From the NCBI GenBank assembly GCA_001936135.1, contig CP012818.1, positions 310,001 through 374,000 of the forward strand: a stretch of 64,000 bases of DNA. Direction: 5' to 3'. The DNA is from Saccharomycopsis fibuligera x Saccharomycopsis cf. fibuligera. Its lineage: Eukaryota > Ascomycota > Saccharomycetes > Ascoideales > Saccharomycopsidaceae. The translations under genes were made by a program, and so were the position numbers. Shown here piece by piece: positions 31,000 to 40,072 of the stretch. Under the pieces are notes generated by a model. It made no database searches. It was not told the origin of the DNA and saw only the letters and a list, made by a program, of their open reading frames with translations. Within the stretch, counting starts at the first letter, position 1, and every line of letters begins with the position of its first letter.

Positions 31000-31863
31000 C
31001 TAATATCTATATAATATACTGGAGGTATCGTTGTCGTGGTACTGCTTAGCACTTCGTCTACCCCTACGACTGCCCATGCGCTGCACCGGTCTCATATCAT
31101 CTTGGTGAAATCCGTATCCTGTTCTCAAGGGAATTAACAATTCGACCCGGCGTCTGACCAGAAACCAGTGATATCGTATATGAGGTGGGATATTCGGCTG
31201 CAGAAGTATTCTGGATATTAAATCTAACACTGTATAAATGCTTCTTCGGCTTGCTTCTGAGCATTCCAACTTGAGGCACCATATGAAGAAAAAGATGATC
31301 AACCCATAAAATGAGCCCTTTATAATGGATTGGATAAAAATTACTGGAAATAGAAGCAAGTCGATGTGAGACGCAACAATGAGGATGGGTTTTTCAAAGT
31401 AGGTAATGAGTGGGGTTAAAGCTTGCGAAAATCCCCCTAATGGGTTCAATACTTCCTTAGAATAATAATGGGCAATATTCAAAAGCGAGTATAAGTAAAA
31501 TGGTATGATCTTAAGAAGTTGGCATGGGGTAATGAGCCAAAGGAACGCAAGCATCAACAAGTGAAAGTTTTCTGACTTGATTGCTTCTGAAAGGGGCACG
31601 AATGAGCTGGCAAATGGGTTTGTCAAGAAGTGCCTGCGATACACTACTATCGCATAGGTAAATATTGCCCCTAGATCAGCTAGTGTATAGAAGACAACAG
31701 CGAGTCCAGGGATCTTGATAGCAGTGAGTGTGTACACAAGTGTTCCAACAATAGTCATCCACTGGGACGCAGCCCATACTTGCTGAAGGATGATGTTGAG
31801 AGCTGGAAGCGAATTGAGAAACCTTATTACTTCTGGAGGAGGAAACCCTGCAGCAGCATTCAT
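31000..31863 (-). CDS. POM33: Pom33/Per33-like membrane nucleoporin (TMEM33 family)
   Basis: The 287-residue protein has the TMEM33/Pom33 layout: several hydrophobic segments in the first two thirds, a long amphipathic region, and a basic Arg-rich tail (MGSRRGRRSAKQ) that may contact membrane or karyopherin. Recognisable family stretches include QVWAASQWMTIVGTLVYTLT, YAIVVYRRHF and PQCQLLKIIPFYLYSLLNIAHY-like sequence (here TPCQLLKIIPFYLYSLLNI). In yeast Pom33 lies at the ER and nuclear envelope and helps pore distribution and assembly; the paralogue Per33 is mainly in the ER. The length is close to the 279 of S. cerevisiae Pom33. Which paralogue this is remains open. Confidence 0.82.
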   Translation of the reverse strand: MNAAAGFPPPEVIRFLNSLPALNIILQQVWAASQWMTIVGTLVYTLTAIKIPGLAVVFYTLADLGAIFTYAIVVYRRHFLTNPFASSFVPLSEAIKSENFHLLMLAFLWLITPCQLLKIIPFYLYSLLNIAHYYSKEVLNPLGGFSQALTPLITYFEKPILIVASHIDLLLFPVIFIQSIIKGSFYGLIIFFFIWCLKLECSEASRRSIYTVLDLISRILLQPNIPPHIRYHWFLVRRRVELLIPLRTGYGFHQDDMRPVQRMGSRRGRRSAKQYHDNDTSSILYRY

Positions 31864-32710
31864 GGTGATAAATGATGTTGGTGTGTTGGTAGTATCGGTG
31901 AGTTATCACTAGAAACTAATGGATTGCTAAGTATTATCGAAAACACTGATCAAAGAACCAAAAAAATTAAAAAGAGAGGCGATAACCATGGAGAAAATTT
32001 GCCAGTCGTTGTCGCTTGCTCAGAAGCCCAGCGGATGGGTGGTGAGCCATATAAACAATAATTTGCATCTGAGACATCCGTTAAACTGGCGATGGGAGCT
32101 AAACGGGATCAAGGAATTACTGCTTTTGATTGGCTGCCCGCCACTTCAAACGCAAATGCTTCCAGGCACTCACGACGAGTGTACAGGAAGGTAGTGGCAT
32201 ATACATACCTGCTATTTCAATGCTGCACTGACTTTAGAGAAACGTTCACCATATGCCAATCTATTGGTATGTTCTGCGGTAAACCACACCACTGATGTAT
32301 CACATTTCCAGTGCTCCCGGATACCGCTTGCCTTAGCTTGAAATTTCGACAACTACCGAAAAACGCAAAATATGCTTTCCCCTTGGTAGCCACGCAAAAT
32401 GATGGCTTATTCTTGACCTTTACGTCTAAGAACCCAGGTCCAATGTTTTCTGATTGTCAAGGCATTTCATAGTTCTGGTGTCGCTTCGTTTTACGTTTTT
32501 TGCTTACATTTATTTTTTGTTTGTGTTTTGTGATCTCCTCTATAAAAACAGCCTTTTTCTTGTATATGCAAGCGGCGTTTTATTTTTTTAATCGTAGGAT
32601 TCGGAGGGAACGCATCATGGCTTAACATCGCCTCGGTGTAAGACACCCATTCACTATAGTATGACTAAAAAGATAATAAAACCTTGAATTGTAGTAAGAC
32701 TTTCATAGAA
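31864..32710. other. Transition from gene space to LTR-rich DNA
   Basis: Open frames of 60-70 codons near 31988-32295 show no recognisable content. The region contains the POM33 upstream flank, with no convincing gene or RNA. Confidence 0.45.
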
Positions 32711-33119
32711 TTTCTGAGTATGGTAACTATATCTATCTACTACTTGTACCTGAGGGAATCACATTTGAGCAGCATTGATTGGATTAGTCTCCCCTCAAGT
32801 AGTGAATGTAAGTCACTTTACCGCAGACTTAGTTACGTAGCAAACTAGTTGTGTAATGAAATTGGATTTATATTCCTTGCCCTTTTGTTATGAAATACAT
32901 CTTTAAATGAATGCATTTTTATTTTCCAACTATAAAAGCTATTTCTTTCCTTCCTCATAATGCTCATGCAATGAAAATCTTTCGGCGTATCTTTGTAACC
33001 AACACCCTAGTAAGCCTATTTGCATCTAACTGTCACCACAACCACCGGATGCAGTTTGCCAAAAAGAGAATTTATACCTTATGAGTTGCATGAGTGATGT
33101 TATTGGTATGATTCCAACG
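32711..33119 (-). mobile_element. Old family-A LTR, diverged but near full length
   Basis: It follows the intact family-A LTR along its whole length on the minus strand: 'tacctgagg', 'agtctcccctc', 'tagtgaatg', 'gtaatgaaattg', 'cctcataatgctca', 'gcagtttgccaaaaag', and a TTCCAAC end. Substitutions and small length changes are frequent, so this insertion is older than the copies at 4419 and 37028. I could not see a clear target duplication. Confidence 0.6.
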
Positions 33120-33167
33120 GTTTTTTTATTTTCACGCACAAGTTCTATTTTTTAACTATATATAAAT

Positions 33168-33498
33168 TTACGGAATACTGATATCTCAGGGTTCATGTTT
33201 TTAGAGGTAAAAGCCTTGCATTTCCAAACTATAACTAACTAATAATAAATTTTTAAAAATATTGGGTTGGACCATGTATAAATATTGATCAGACTGAATA
33301 ATACATACTGGTATTGATCTATAAATAGTACCAGGTGAAATTATATAATTGGTTACAAAATATGTTCATTACGTCATGCTATCTTCTGGGTATCTACTGA
33401 TGGTTATATCTTTAGAACTCAAAATTCCTCAATATATTACGGAATAAATATTGTTTAACTGTATTCGGGTTTGTTGGTTTAGAACTCAATGTTCGTCA
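33168..33498 (-). mobile_element. Solo LTR-like element, family B, long form (copy B4)
   Basis: A 331-bp element from TTACGGAATACTG to GTTCGTCA on the plus strand, flanked by TAAAT at 33163-33167 and 33499-33503. It is highly similar to the 331-bp copy at 4871-5201, so both are comparatively recent. Confidence 0.78.
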
Positions 33499-33503
33499 TA
33501 AAT

Positions 33504-34057
33504 GATAGCAAGCCGAATCTTATATACTGATCTATATAGCATATACTATATAGTTCAATTGATATCATATAAGGGAAACTTATTAAGTAAAACCCCCATC
33601 AGTATTGTCAATTTAGTATTTTTGTCTGAGTTGAGATAGATATAGAGGTGATTATGGTTTTGATGACTATTGTTTTTGTTTTTGTATGTTTTGCTGTTGC
33701 TATCGACAGGCAAAAAGAAAAGGTCTCACTTCAATACCATCTAGCGCGGTGGTGTAGTAAACAGGACTAGAAATTGGAACAGTTTTCCAATTGAAGTCTA
33801 TGTCGTGCCGCAGGCGAGAGTATTTACTTTGGAATATTGGGTAGCTGTCGATCTGGATTATTTCGCTGATAGCACTGGATAGGAGGATGAGGCTGTCCCA
33901 GCTCAAATCTTTATTTATATGCAGTTTTTCCATATGGCTTATGCTACACGGAATTTGTTCAAAAAAATGTTTCATTTACTTGTTGTTGATGTCCTCACAC
34001 GAGCATTGCTTATGTATTTTACGTGACAAATCTTTTGTGTGGTTGCAAAATGCATAT
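33504..34057. other. Unassigned stretch with a 91-codon open frame
   Basis: A minus-strand frame at 33700-33975 encodes a product with LHINKDLSWDSL and FNWKTVPISSPVYYTT. I do not recognise it. Its setting between LTR fossils suggests decayed retroelement or host DNA; it may not be a gene. Confidence 0.3.
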
Positions 34058-34240
34058 TTACTTCTGTGAATGGTTCAACGCTAAGATGTGTTGCTGCCAA
34101 TTTAATTATTATTTATATACGGTTCAACCCAATATTGTTATAGAGTTATTATATTTGAGTTAAAAGAGATCTCGGGAGATAAAAGATAGAAAAAGAAAAA
34201 TACAAAGAAAATCTAAGGATATAGAAGCACCCTGAAAGTT
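34058..34240 (+). mobile_element. Family-B-related fragment with A/G-rich flank
   Basis: 'ttcaacgctaagatgtgttg' and 'attatttatatacggttcaaccca' match the relics near 5250 and 7550. A purine-rich stretch follows, as it does near 5310. It is old and incomplete. Confidence 0.45.
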
Positions 34241-34383
34241 ATAAGTATTTTAAGATCTGTACAAGATCTTCGAAAAGATTACCGAGCTAAAGACTGAACT
34301 GAAAATATCGACCCAAGAAAAACCAATGATTTAGAATACTAGTATAGCTTATCACTGTCCTCTTTATACTACACTTCTAAGCT

Positions 34384-34477
34384 GACTCCTTGGCGTAGAG
34401 GTTAACGCGTTTGCTTCACACTTGATGTAATATCTTGGGTGCGCAAAAGGTCCCGAGTTCGAACCTCGGAGGAGTCA
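34384..34477 (+). tRNA. tRNA-Val (CAC) with a 21-nt intron
   Basis: Acceptor GACTCCT pairs perfectly with AGGAGTC and the discriminator is A. The D-arm is TGGCGTAGAGGTTAACGCG. Anticodon stem TTTGC/GCAAA encloses TTCACA, then an intron at 34421-34441 after position 37, then C. The T-arm is CCGAGTTCGAACCTCGG. The sequence TTCACA plus AAAGGTCCCGAGTTCGA resembles the S. cerevisiae Val(CAC) tRNA, which has no intron. Confidence 0.88.
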
Positions 34478-34561
34478 TTTTTTGCTTTTGAATAAGCAAA
34501 ATCTCATAGATGTCCGTTAGGATGTACATGTGCCGTATTCTGTAGCACTTATTTGCAAGGT

Positions 34562-34806
34562 CGTCGGAGTAATACCAATAACATCGCTAATACAGTTCAT
34601 TATGTATAATTTACATTTTTGGTAAACTGTATTCGGTGGCGGAAGAGTTGCCTGACGCACGCATGATAACCAAGGAAACCAACATCAAAGACGCGATGAA
34701 AATTTTTGGTCATGTGGTCATTATGAGTGAGGAATGAAGTTGTTACATATAACTGGAAAAACATGATACTTTTATTAAGTGATATACTTTATAATAAAAT
34801 GTTTTT
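34562..34806 (+). mobile_element. Old family-A LTR fragment (5' part)
   Basis: It follows the first 240 bp or so of the family-A LTR ('accaataacatc', 'ggtaaactgtattcgg', 'gcacgcatgataacc', 'catcaaagacgcgatg', 'actttataataaaatg') and then stops about 40 bp before the duplicated block. Diverged and incomplete. Confidence 0.6.
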
Positions 34807-34846
34807 AAGGTTAGCAGTAAAAGAGAAATGAAAGTGAGACAAAAGA

Positions 34847-36147
34847 TTAGGCTAATTATGAATTGAAGAAAAGGCAAATTAATGGATCAACCATCACATG
34901 CCAGTATACAAAAGCAAAGCATAAAATGTTTTATATTTAGCGATGCAAGTTAGGTCAATTTGTTGGCCAAATTATTACCTTTTTCAAGCATCTTGTTTTT
35001 AGCAGCGGCAGCTTGCTCAGCAATTGCTGGGTGGTGTGCCTTCAAAGGTAAATGTTCCTTTGGAACGGAAAGCAAATTCGATCCACTGCTGGAACCAGAA
35101 GATGATTGGTGTGCTTTTGCAGGCAAGTGCTCCTTAGGGACAGAAAGAAGGTTTGTGTTAGGCAATCCTCTGGCTTCGAGCTGGTCTTCTTGTTCAATAC
35201 CAGCAGAGCCAGTAGCAGCAGCAACAGCAGCACTATCGGATTGTGCTTCTAACACTGGTGCAGCAAAAACGCCAGAGTAGGCAATGCAAGAGAGAGCAAT
35301 AGCGAAAGTAGTACCGAACTTCATTATGTGAGAATTTAGATTTTGCGGGTATGTTCAAAGTGGAGGGATGAGTGGCTTTAGTGGTTATAAAAGATTGATT
35401 GTTGATGTTTTAATAAGAATAAGATGAGACTATCCAGAGCAGCCAAACTTAGGGGATGTCAAGGGGCTTTTATATAGGCTTGGAGTATCCTCGAAAGCAT
35501 TGGAAAGTTCGTATCGCTTACATTGCGGCTTTGCAATAACCCACCGTGTATGTTTTGGAACTGATACAGAAGTTGGTATCCGTATAGGCATGAATAGAAC
35601 GGCATGGTTTCAATGTTGCGCTTGTGGAAGTTAATATTCTTCATGTGTATTGGATACGCGAACGTATTGGAGGTATGCTCCTGTTTATTGTGAGTGGAAG
35701 CACAGTATCAGACTATGAGAACAACAGGATGTCTGGAGCGACAGGATATCGAGAGCAACGACACTTTTGTCTATGGTAACGACCAACTACAAATAATATC
35801 TTGTAATATCCTGTGGACTGCATCATGGTTTTTGATGCCTCTTTAAGTTTCAGGTCAAGATCGGCATGCAGCTGTCGGTTGCTGTTCATGTCCGTTTTGA
35901 ATGAGAAATCCATTTTTGTGTCTCAAATGAAAAATGAGCATAAGACTCTACTAATTCGTAAATCCATTCTAAGAAACAATGATTCTACCACTTTACTTTG
36001 ACCCTAAAAAAATTTCTCCTCCAGATACGCATTCCTAACAACTATAAGTGTTTATATATCTGTCTTTATCAAAACTAGTATCTAGCCACATTCAATTCCT
36101 CAATGATCAGCTGAAATTGTATATTAGCATGTAATTTCAGGTTCAAT
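34847..36147. repeat. Segmental duplication, copy 2 (1.3 kb)
   Basis: Ungapped match to 5602-6902 in the same orientation. The right end falls at 'gttcaat', immediately followed by family-B-related LTR sequence in this copy but by unrelated sequence and an (AAT)n repeat in copy 1. The left end adjoins a family-A LTR relic here. The junctions thus lie at LTR sequence in this copy only, suggesting this is the inserted or converted copy (inference). Confidence 0.93.
34950..35324 (-). CDS. Small secreted repeat protein, copy 2
   Basis: This encodes exactly the same 124 residues as the gene at 5705-6079: a signal peptide, an acidic Ala-rich stretch, two NLLSVPKEHLP-xKAH repeats, and an Ala/Lys-rich C-terminus. 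The one base difference between the two genes turns a Pro codon from CCA to CCT. Because the 820 bp upstream are also shared, apart from a few substitutions 230-450 bp before the start codon, both genes probably respond to the same signals. I do not recognise the family. Function is unknown; secretion is inferred from the leader. Confidence 0.8.
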   Translation of the reverse strand: MKFGTTFAIALSCIAYSGVFAAPVLEAQSDSAAVAAATGSAGIEQEDQLEARGLPNTNLLSVPKEHLPAKAHQSSSGSSSGSNLLSVPKEHLPLKAHHPAIAEQAAAAKNKMLEKGNNLANKLT

Positions 36148-36530
36148 GTGTTATATTCAGTCTGATCATTATTTCTATACGGATCAACACCAAATTTTCA
36201 TACATTTATTTTCGGAATACTGACATCTCAGAGTTCATGTTTTTAGAGGTAAAAGCCTTGTATTTCAAATATAACTAACTAATAATAAATATATAAAAAT
36301 ATTGGGTTAGACCCTCTTTAAATAATAATCAGACTGAATACAAAACATGTTATTGATTCGCGATTAATAGTAGTAAATACGTGTATCTTGCACCAATATA
36401 AAAGGTCCCTGAAGTTATTCAGTAATAAATGTTGGTTAACTGTATTCAGTTTTGTTGGTCTAGAACTCAATGTTCGTCATTTATTATTATTTAGTTATAT
36501 TAGAAATGCAAGGTCTTTATTATCAGCATC
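36148..36530 (+). mobile_element. Old family-B-related LTR relic hosting a younger insert
   Basis: The two halves, up to 36209 and from 36480, form one relic parallel to that at 7540-7705 ('tgttatattcagtctgatcattatttctatacgg' and 'attatttagttatattagaaatgcaaggtcttta'). The younger element B5 sits between them with its own target duplication. Confidence 0.65.
36210..36479 (-). mobile_element. Solo LTR-like element, family B, short form (copy B5), nested
   Basis: A 270-bp element from TTTCGGAATACTG to GTTCGTCA on the plus strand, flanked by TTTAT at 36205-36209 and 36480-36484. It is the reverse-complement counterpart of the copy at 8330-8599 and appears young. It is inserted inside an older family-B relic. 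Confidence 0.8.
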
Positions 36531-36594
36531 CCATAATGAGTCGTTTTTTAGTTGTATTAGAACTTCCCAGAAAATTACAATTCCTCAAATTGAA

Positions 36595-36690
36595 GTTAAA
36601 ACTTTTTAACTCCGAGGCGGAATGTGTGAGTATTCTCAAAGCGGCCAGGATGTTGAAATGTTTGTTTGCAAAAATATTAGAAAATTTTCA
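36595..36690 (-). mobile_element. Small LINE fragment
   Basis: The plus strand 'ctccgaggcggaatgtgtg' followed by 'gcggccaggatgttgaaatg' closely matches the LINE fossil at about 1520-1585. Only about 95 bp remain. Confidence 0.65.
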
Positions 36691-36750
36691 AGATACATAT
36701 ACACATTTGAGTATGTATGTATAACGCATGAAAGATTTTTTCTTAATGGT

Positions 36751-36857
36751 GGCCGCATGGTCTAGAGGTATGATTCTCGCTTTGGGTAGCGAACTTGGGC
36801 TCACCCAAGATCACACAAACATGTGAGAGGTCCAGGGTTCAATTCCCTGTGTGGCCC
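36751..36857 (+). tRNA. tRNA-Pro (TGG) with a 45-nt intron
   Basis: Acceptor GGCCGCA pairs with TGTGGCC (one G-T pair) with discriminator C. The D-arm is TGGTCTAGAGGTATGA. Anticodon stem CTCGC/GTGAG encloses TTTGGG, then an intron at 36787-36831, then T. The T-arm is CAGGGTTCAATTCCCTG. Yeast Pro(TGG) tRNA genes also carry an intron at this position. Confidence 0.9.
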
Positions 36858-37027
36858 ATTTTTTGCTAATTTTTTTGTTTATGTATTGAAAGAACCAAAT
36901 TATGAACTTTTCAATCTGTTCTAATTTTTGTGAGTGATTTGACTTACAAAAAGTAACAGACGTTGATTTCTAGATCTCAGGGTTAGGATCTAAACTTACA
37001 ATGTTTTTTCAAAAATTTAGTCTAGTC

Positions 37028-37423
37028 TGTTGGATTTATACCAATTAACATCTTTCATACCGTCCATTTGGTATAATCTCCTTTTTGGTAAACTGCCTTT
37101 TGCGGCCGAGAACATTTGAGCGCACGCATGGTTGCTAAGGAGAACAACATCAAAGATGTGATGGAAAATTTTTCATCACCTGAGCATTATGGGTGAGGAA
37201 TGAAATTATTATATATAGTCTGAAAGACAGAATGTTTTTTTTTTAATGATATAGTTTATAATAAGCAAGGAAATATAAGTCCAATTTCATTACTAAAGAA
37301 AAATATTAGTATCTTAGTAAGTGGTTATCCTTCACTACTAGAGGAGAGACTAGTCTAACCAGTGCTATCCAGAGGGGACAACCTCAGGTATGAGGTAGCA
37401 GATATAGTCACTATACTCCGACA
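37028..37423 (+). mobile_element. Solo LTR, family A (copy A2), with 5-bp target duplication
   Basis: A 396-bp LTR with ends TGTTGGA and TCCGACA, flanked by TAGTC at 37023-37027 and 37424-37428. It is nearly identical to the inverted copy at 4419-4813. It ends 19 bp from the 3' end of tRNA-Ile. It looks recent. Confidence 0.87.
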
Positions 37424-37442
37424 TAGTCGGTTAAAAAATTAA

Positions 37443-37536
37443 TGGTCCCTAGCAGGATCGAACTGCTGATCTTGGCGTAACATTACCTAACGGTTATATA
37501 TTAGCACCACGCCTTAACCAACTGGGCCAAGGGACC
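37443..37536 (-). tRNA. tRNA-Ile (AAT) with a 20-nt intron
   Basis: A minus-strand cloverleaf. Acceptor GGTCCCT pairs with AGGGACC and the discriminator is A. The D-arm is TTGGCCCAGTTGGTTAAGGC. Anticodon stem TGGTG/CGCCA encloses CTAATA, then an intron of 20 nt, then A. The T-arm is AGCAGTTCGATCCTGCT. The body matches yeast Ile(AAT), which lacks an intron in S. cerevisiae. Confidence 0.9.
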
Positions 37537-37659
37537 ACATTAAAATTTTTTGACGTACAATAATTAAAACTCATAAATCTCATAGGCTGAGACCTAAATG
37601 AGGAAAATCTTTCCAATTATATAAGTTTCTACCATACATCGTCAAATGGATTATACGGT

Positions 37660-37800
37660 GACTAATATTGAGTTCTACATCAATATATATACGATTTAAC
37701 CCAATAATGTTATATATTGACGAATATTGAGTTCTACATCAATATATATACGATTTAACCCAATAATGTTATATATTGACGAACATTGAGTTCTAAAAAT
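37660..37800 (+). repeat. 59-bp tandem repeat of an LTR-like end
   Basis: A unit beginning TGAC(G)AATATTGAG and running through 'acatcaatatatatacgattt' to 'aataatgttatatat' occurs twice in a row. A third start (TGACGAACATTGAG) follows, which continues as a family-B-like element. The unit start is the family-B terminus. Confidence 0.75.
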
Positions 37801-38080
37801 AAAACCAACATTAGATTCTCAGAAGATAGCATGACGTAATGAACATATTTTGTAACCAATTATAGAATTTCATCTACTACTATTTATAGCTTAACACAAA
37901 TATGTAATATTCTGTCAGATTATTATTTATATACGGTTCAACCCAACATTGTTATGTATTTATTATTATTTAGTTATTAGAAATACAAGGCTTTCACATC
38001 CAGGTTTGTAGGTCTAGAACTCAATGTTCGTCACATCCAATAACTGTGAACCCTGAGATATCATCATTCTGTAATACAGT
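37780..38080 (+). mobile_element. Old family-B LTR (long form) with a tiny insert
   Basis: It runs from TGACGAACATTGAG through 'agaagatagcatgacgtaatgaacatattt' to 'ccctgagatatcatcattctgtaa'. About 31 bp matching only the family-B end ('gtttgtaggtctagaactcaatgttcgtca') interrupts it near 38004-38034, with CATCCA repeated on both sides. Confidence 0.6.
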
Positions 38081-38724
38081 GTACACTATATAGGTAATTT
38101 TGCAAGATTGTATCTCCTATTATTTATATATAGCTAATGTATCTATCTTCTGTGTGGAAAAACAAATAAGAAAATACTGTGGTTTATTGACAAATCCTAT
38201 GTTTAAGGGCGAAAGAAAATATCCTGAAAATGTCTATTTATTTTTTCTATATTTTTTTTCTCATTGTTCACACATTACGTATCATTATTAACTAGAAATG
38301 CCTTATATCCAATAAGAATAACCATTAAAATCTATAACAATATTGAATGGAACCTGATTTTGCAGTAAAGAAAAACTTTTCACAAACAAGATGGATTTGT
38401 CACATACTTAGAACTTTGATTTTTCTTTTTTTTTTTGTGTATATAACTGTGAATTTTATAGACCCTTAAACTGGATTGAAAAAATGGTAAAAATTACAGC
38501 ATGAAGTGGGTTAGATAACAATGTGTCATTACAATGTTACATTGTAGCTTTGAGGTTAAAATTAATACGTAAATGTGCACAATAAACAAAACAGTTGAAG
38601 ATAAAAAAAATTAAAAAAAAGCATAGAGGGATTGTTTTATATTAATAATTAAATTACGCACTTTACAGAAAACATGAATAAGCCAAAATAATGACCTTTG
38701 AATACAAATGACCACAATATGCAT
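38081..38724. other. AT-rich stretch without a recognised gene
   Basis: Only short, low-complexity frames are present; it is the 3' flank of the next gene. No RNA gene or repeat was identified. Confidence 0.5.
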
Positions 38725-39225
38725 TCATAAGGCACCGAGAACCGCAACTACACCAGCAACACTAACACATATAGTAATTATCTTTCCCGAAGCCATATCA
38801 ATCACAGACTGGCCCATATTCTTGCTAACATTTTTCCATGGTCCTAGTGTTGAAGAAGATACTGATGAAAACAGAGAATTCACTTTCGAGGAAGAATTTG
38901 AATTGTGATGAGTACGATTATGACTAGTAGTTGTCGAATGTGTGATGTTGGAATGATTATGTGGATGATGTAAAGTAGCTGTAGTTGAATTAGATAAGGT
39001 CTGATTCAGGTGGGTGTGTTGTATGTCAGGCGTTTTTGTATGGTATTTGCTGTTTTGAAATGTCGTTGCAGCTATTGTGCTATTTTTCTGATCATCAACT
39101 GCTGAGGTAGCTGTGATAGAGGTAGTAGTGACAGAGGCAGTAGTTTCTGAAGCAGCTGCCAGCACTGTTTGGTTTGTGAGGATAACGCTTGCAAGGACTG
39201 TGACTGTGGAAGTTTGAAGCTTCAT
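38725..39225 (-). CDS. Small GPI-anchored, Ser/Thr/His-rich cell-wall protein
   Basis: The 166-residue product has an N-terminal signal peptide (about 1-24, ending VLAAASE). A Ser/Thr-rich middle with many NxS/T sites (such as QNQTL-type NQT, NST, NIT, NRT and NVS) follows, with a His-rich patch TATLHHPHNHSNITHS. The C-terminus is a hydrophobic segment KIITICVSVAGVVAVLGAL without a following charged tail, the pattern of a GPI-attachment signal. It is probably glycosylated and ends up on the plasma membrane or wall. The His cluster could bind metal, but that is a guess. I recognise no family domain. It lies at the edge of the LTR/tRNA-rich zone and is transcribed away from TRAX. Confidence 0.72.
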   Translation of the reverse strand: MKLQTSTVTVLASVILTNQTVLAAASETTASVTTTSITATSAVDDQKNSTIAATTFQNSKYHTKTPDIQHTHLNQTLSNSTTATLHHPHNHSNITHSTTTSHNRTHHNSNSSSKVNSLFSSVSSSTLGPWKNVSKNMGQSVIDMASGKIITICVSVAGVVAVLGAL

Positions 39226-40072
39226 TATATGTGAAAATTTTTTTTTTCTTTTTATAAATAAAATTACAAGAGTGAGAATGGTTTGAAAAATCTATAAAAC
39301 TTTACCACTGTCATCAGTTTAAATGCAAGATAAATAGAACCGAAGAAGAAACTTGGTACTTATATGAGAAACCACCAATGCATTTTTAAATCCACGGATA
39401 CATAAAACCCACCATTCCAGGGATATTGTTGGTTTTCGCACTACTCAGTAATGCTGCCGAATTCTACTAAAAAAGTGCAAGGCATCATGGCGATAACTGT
39501 CTGGCATGCATACGGATGATGCAAATTAATTTACTTTTATAGTCACCTGCACACAAGGTAAAAAAAGTCTGCGTGCTAAATGTTATTTACTTTCTGTTTT
39601 TTATTATCACTGTAATGTCCAGCAAAAGACTGCTCAATAAGACTACTAAATCTAATTTGCAGCGCATATTTTCAAAGCCGTGCAGGCCTAAGACACAACT
39701 CCAATGATTTCTTAACGCTCAAAATTCGATTAGATCTTTGTTTATATCCTTGTAGAATCATCAGTAAAAACATAAAATAATTATTACACTACTTTTGTTT
39801 GCCCATTTTACAGAAAGTTAATTAGTTACTTGGGGCAAGGCATAAACTGTAAAATAATTGACTTATCTGTGGGAGGTATACCAAGCAATAGTGTAAGCGG
39901 GAAAATCTGTTACCCGCAGGCCCCTAATCACCCCCTAAATGAGCAAAACCTTTTCAACATCAACTGCATCACTGTACAAGTTTATACCATAGCTGAAATA
40001 ACCATCCATCATATTATAGCTGTAATCGCAAACTTAAGAACAAGAAACAAGCCAGAAATCATTATAATTAAA
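39226..40072. other. Divergent promoter region
   Basis: About 850 bp between the wall-protein gene and TRAX. No gene was recognised. The TRAX frame stays open upstream to 39830, but only from a TTG and without conserved sequence. Confidence 0.5.

Noticed and set aside
39830-40072. N-terminal extension of TRAX by 81 residues
   Set aside because: It opens with a TTG, shows no conserved sequence, and TRAX similarity begins right after the ATG at 40073.
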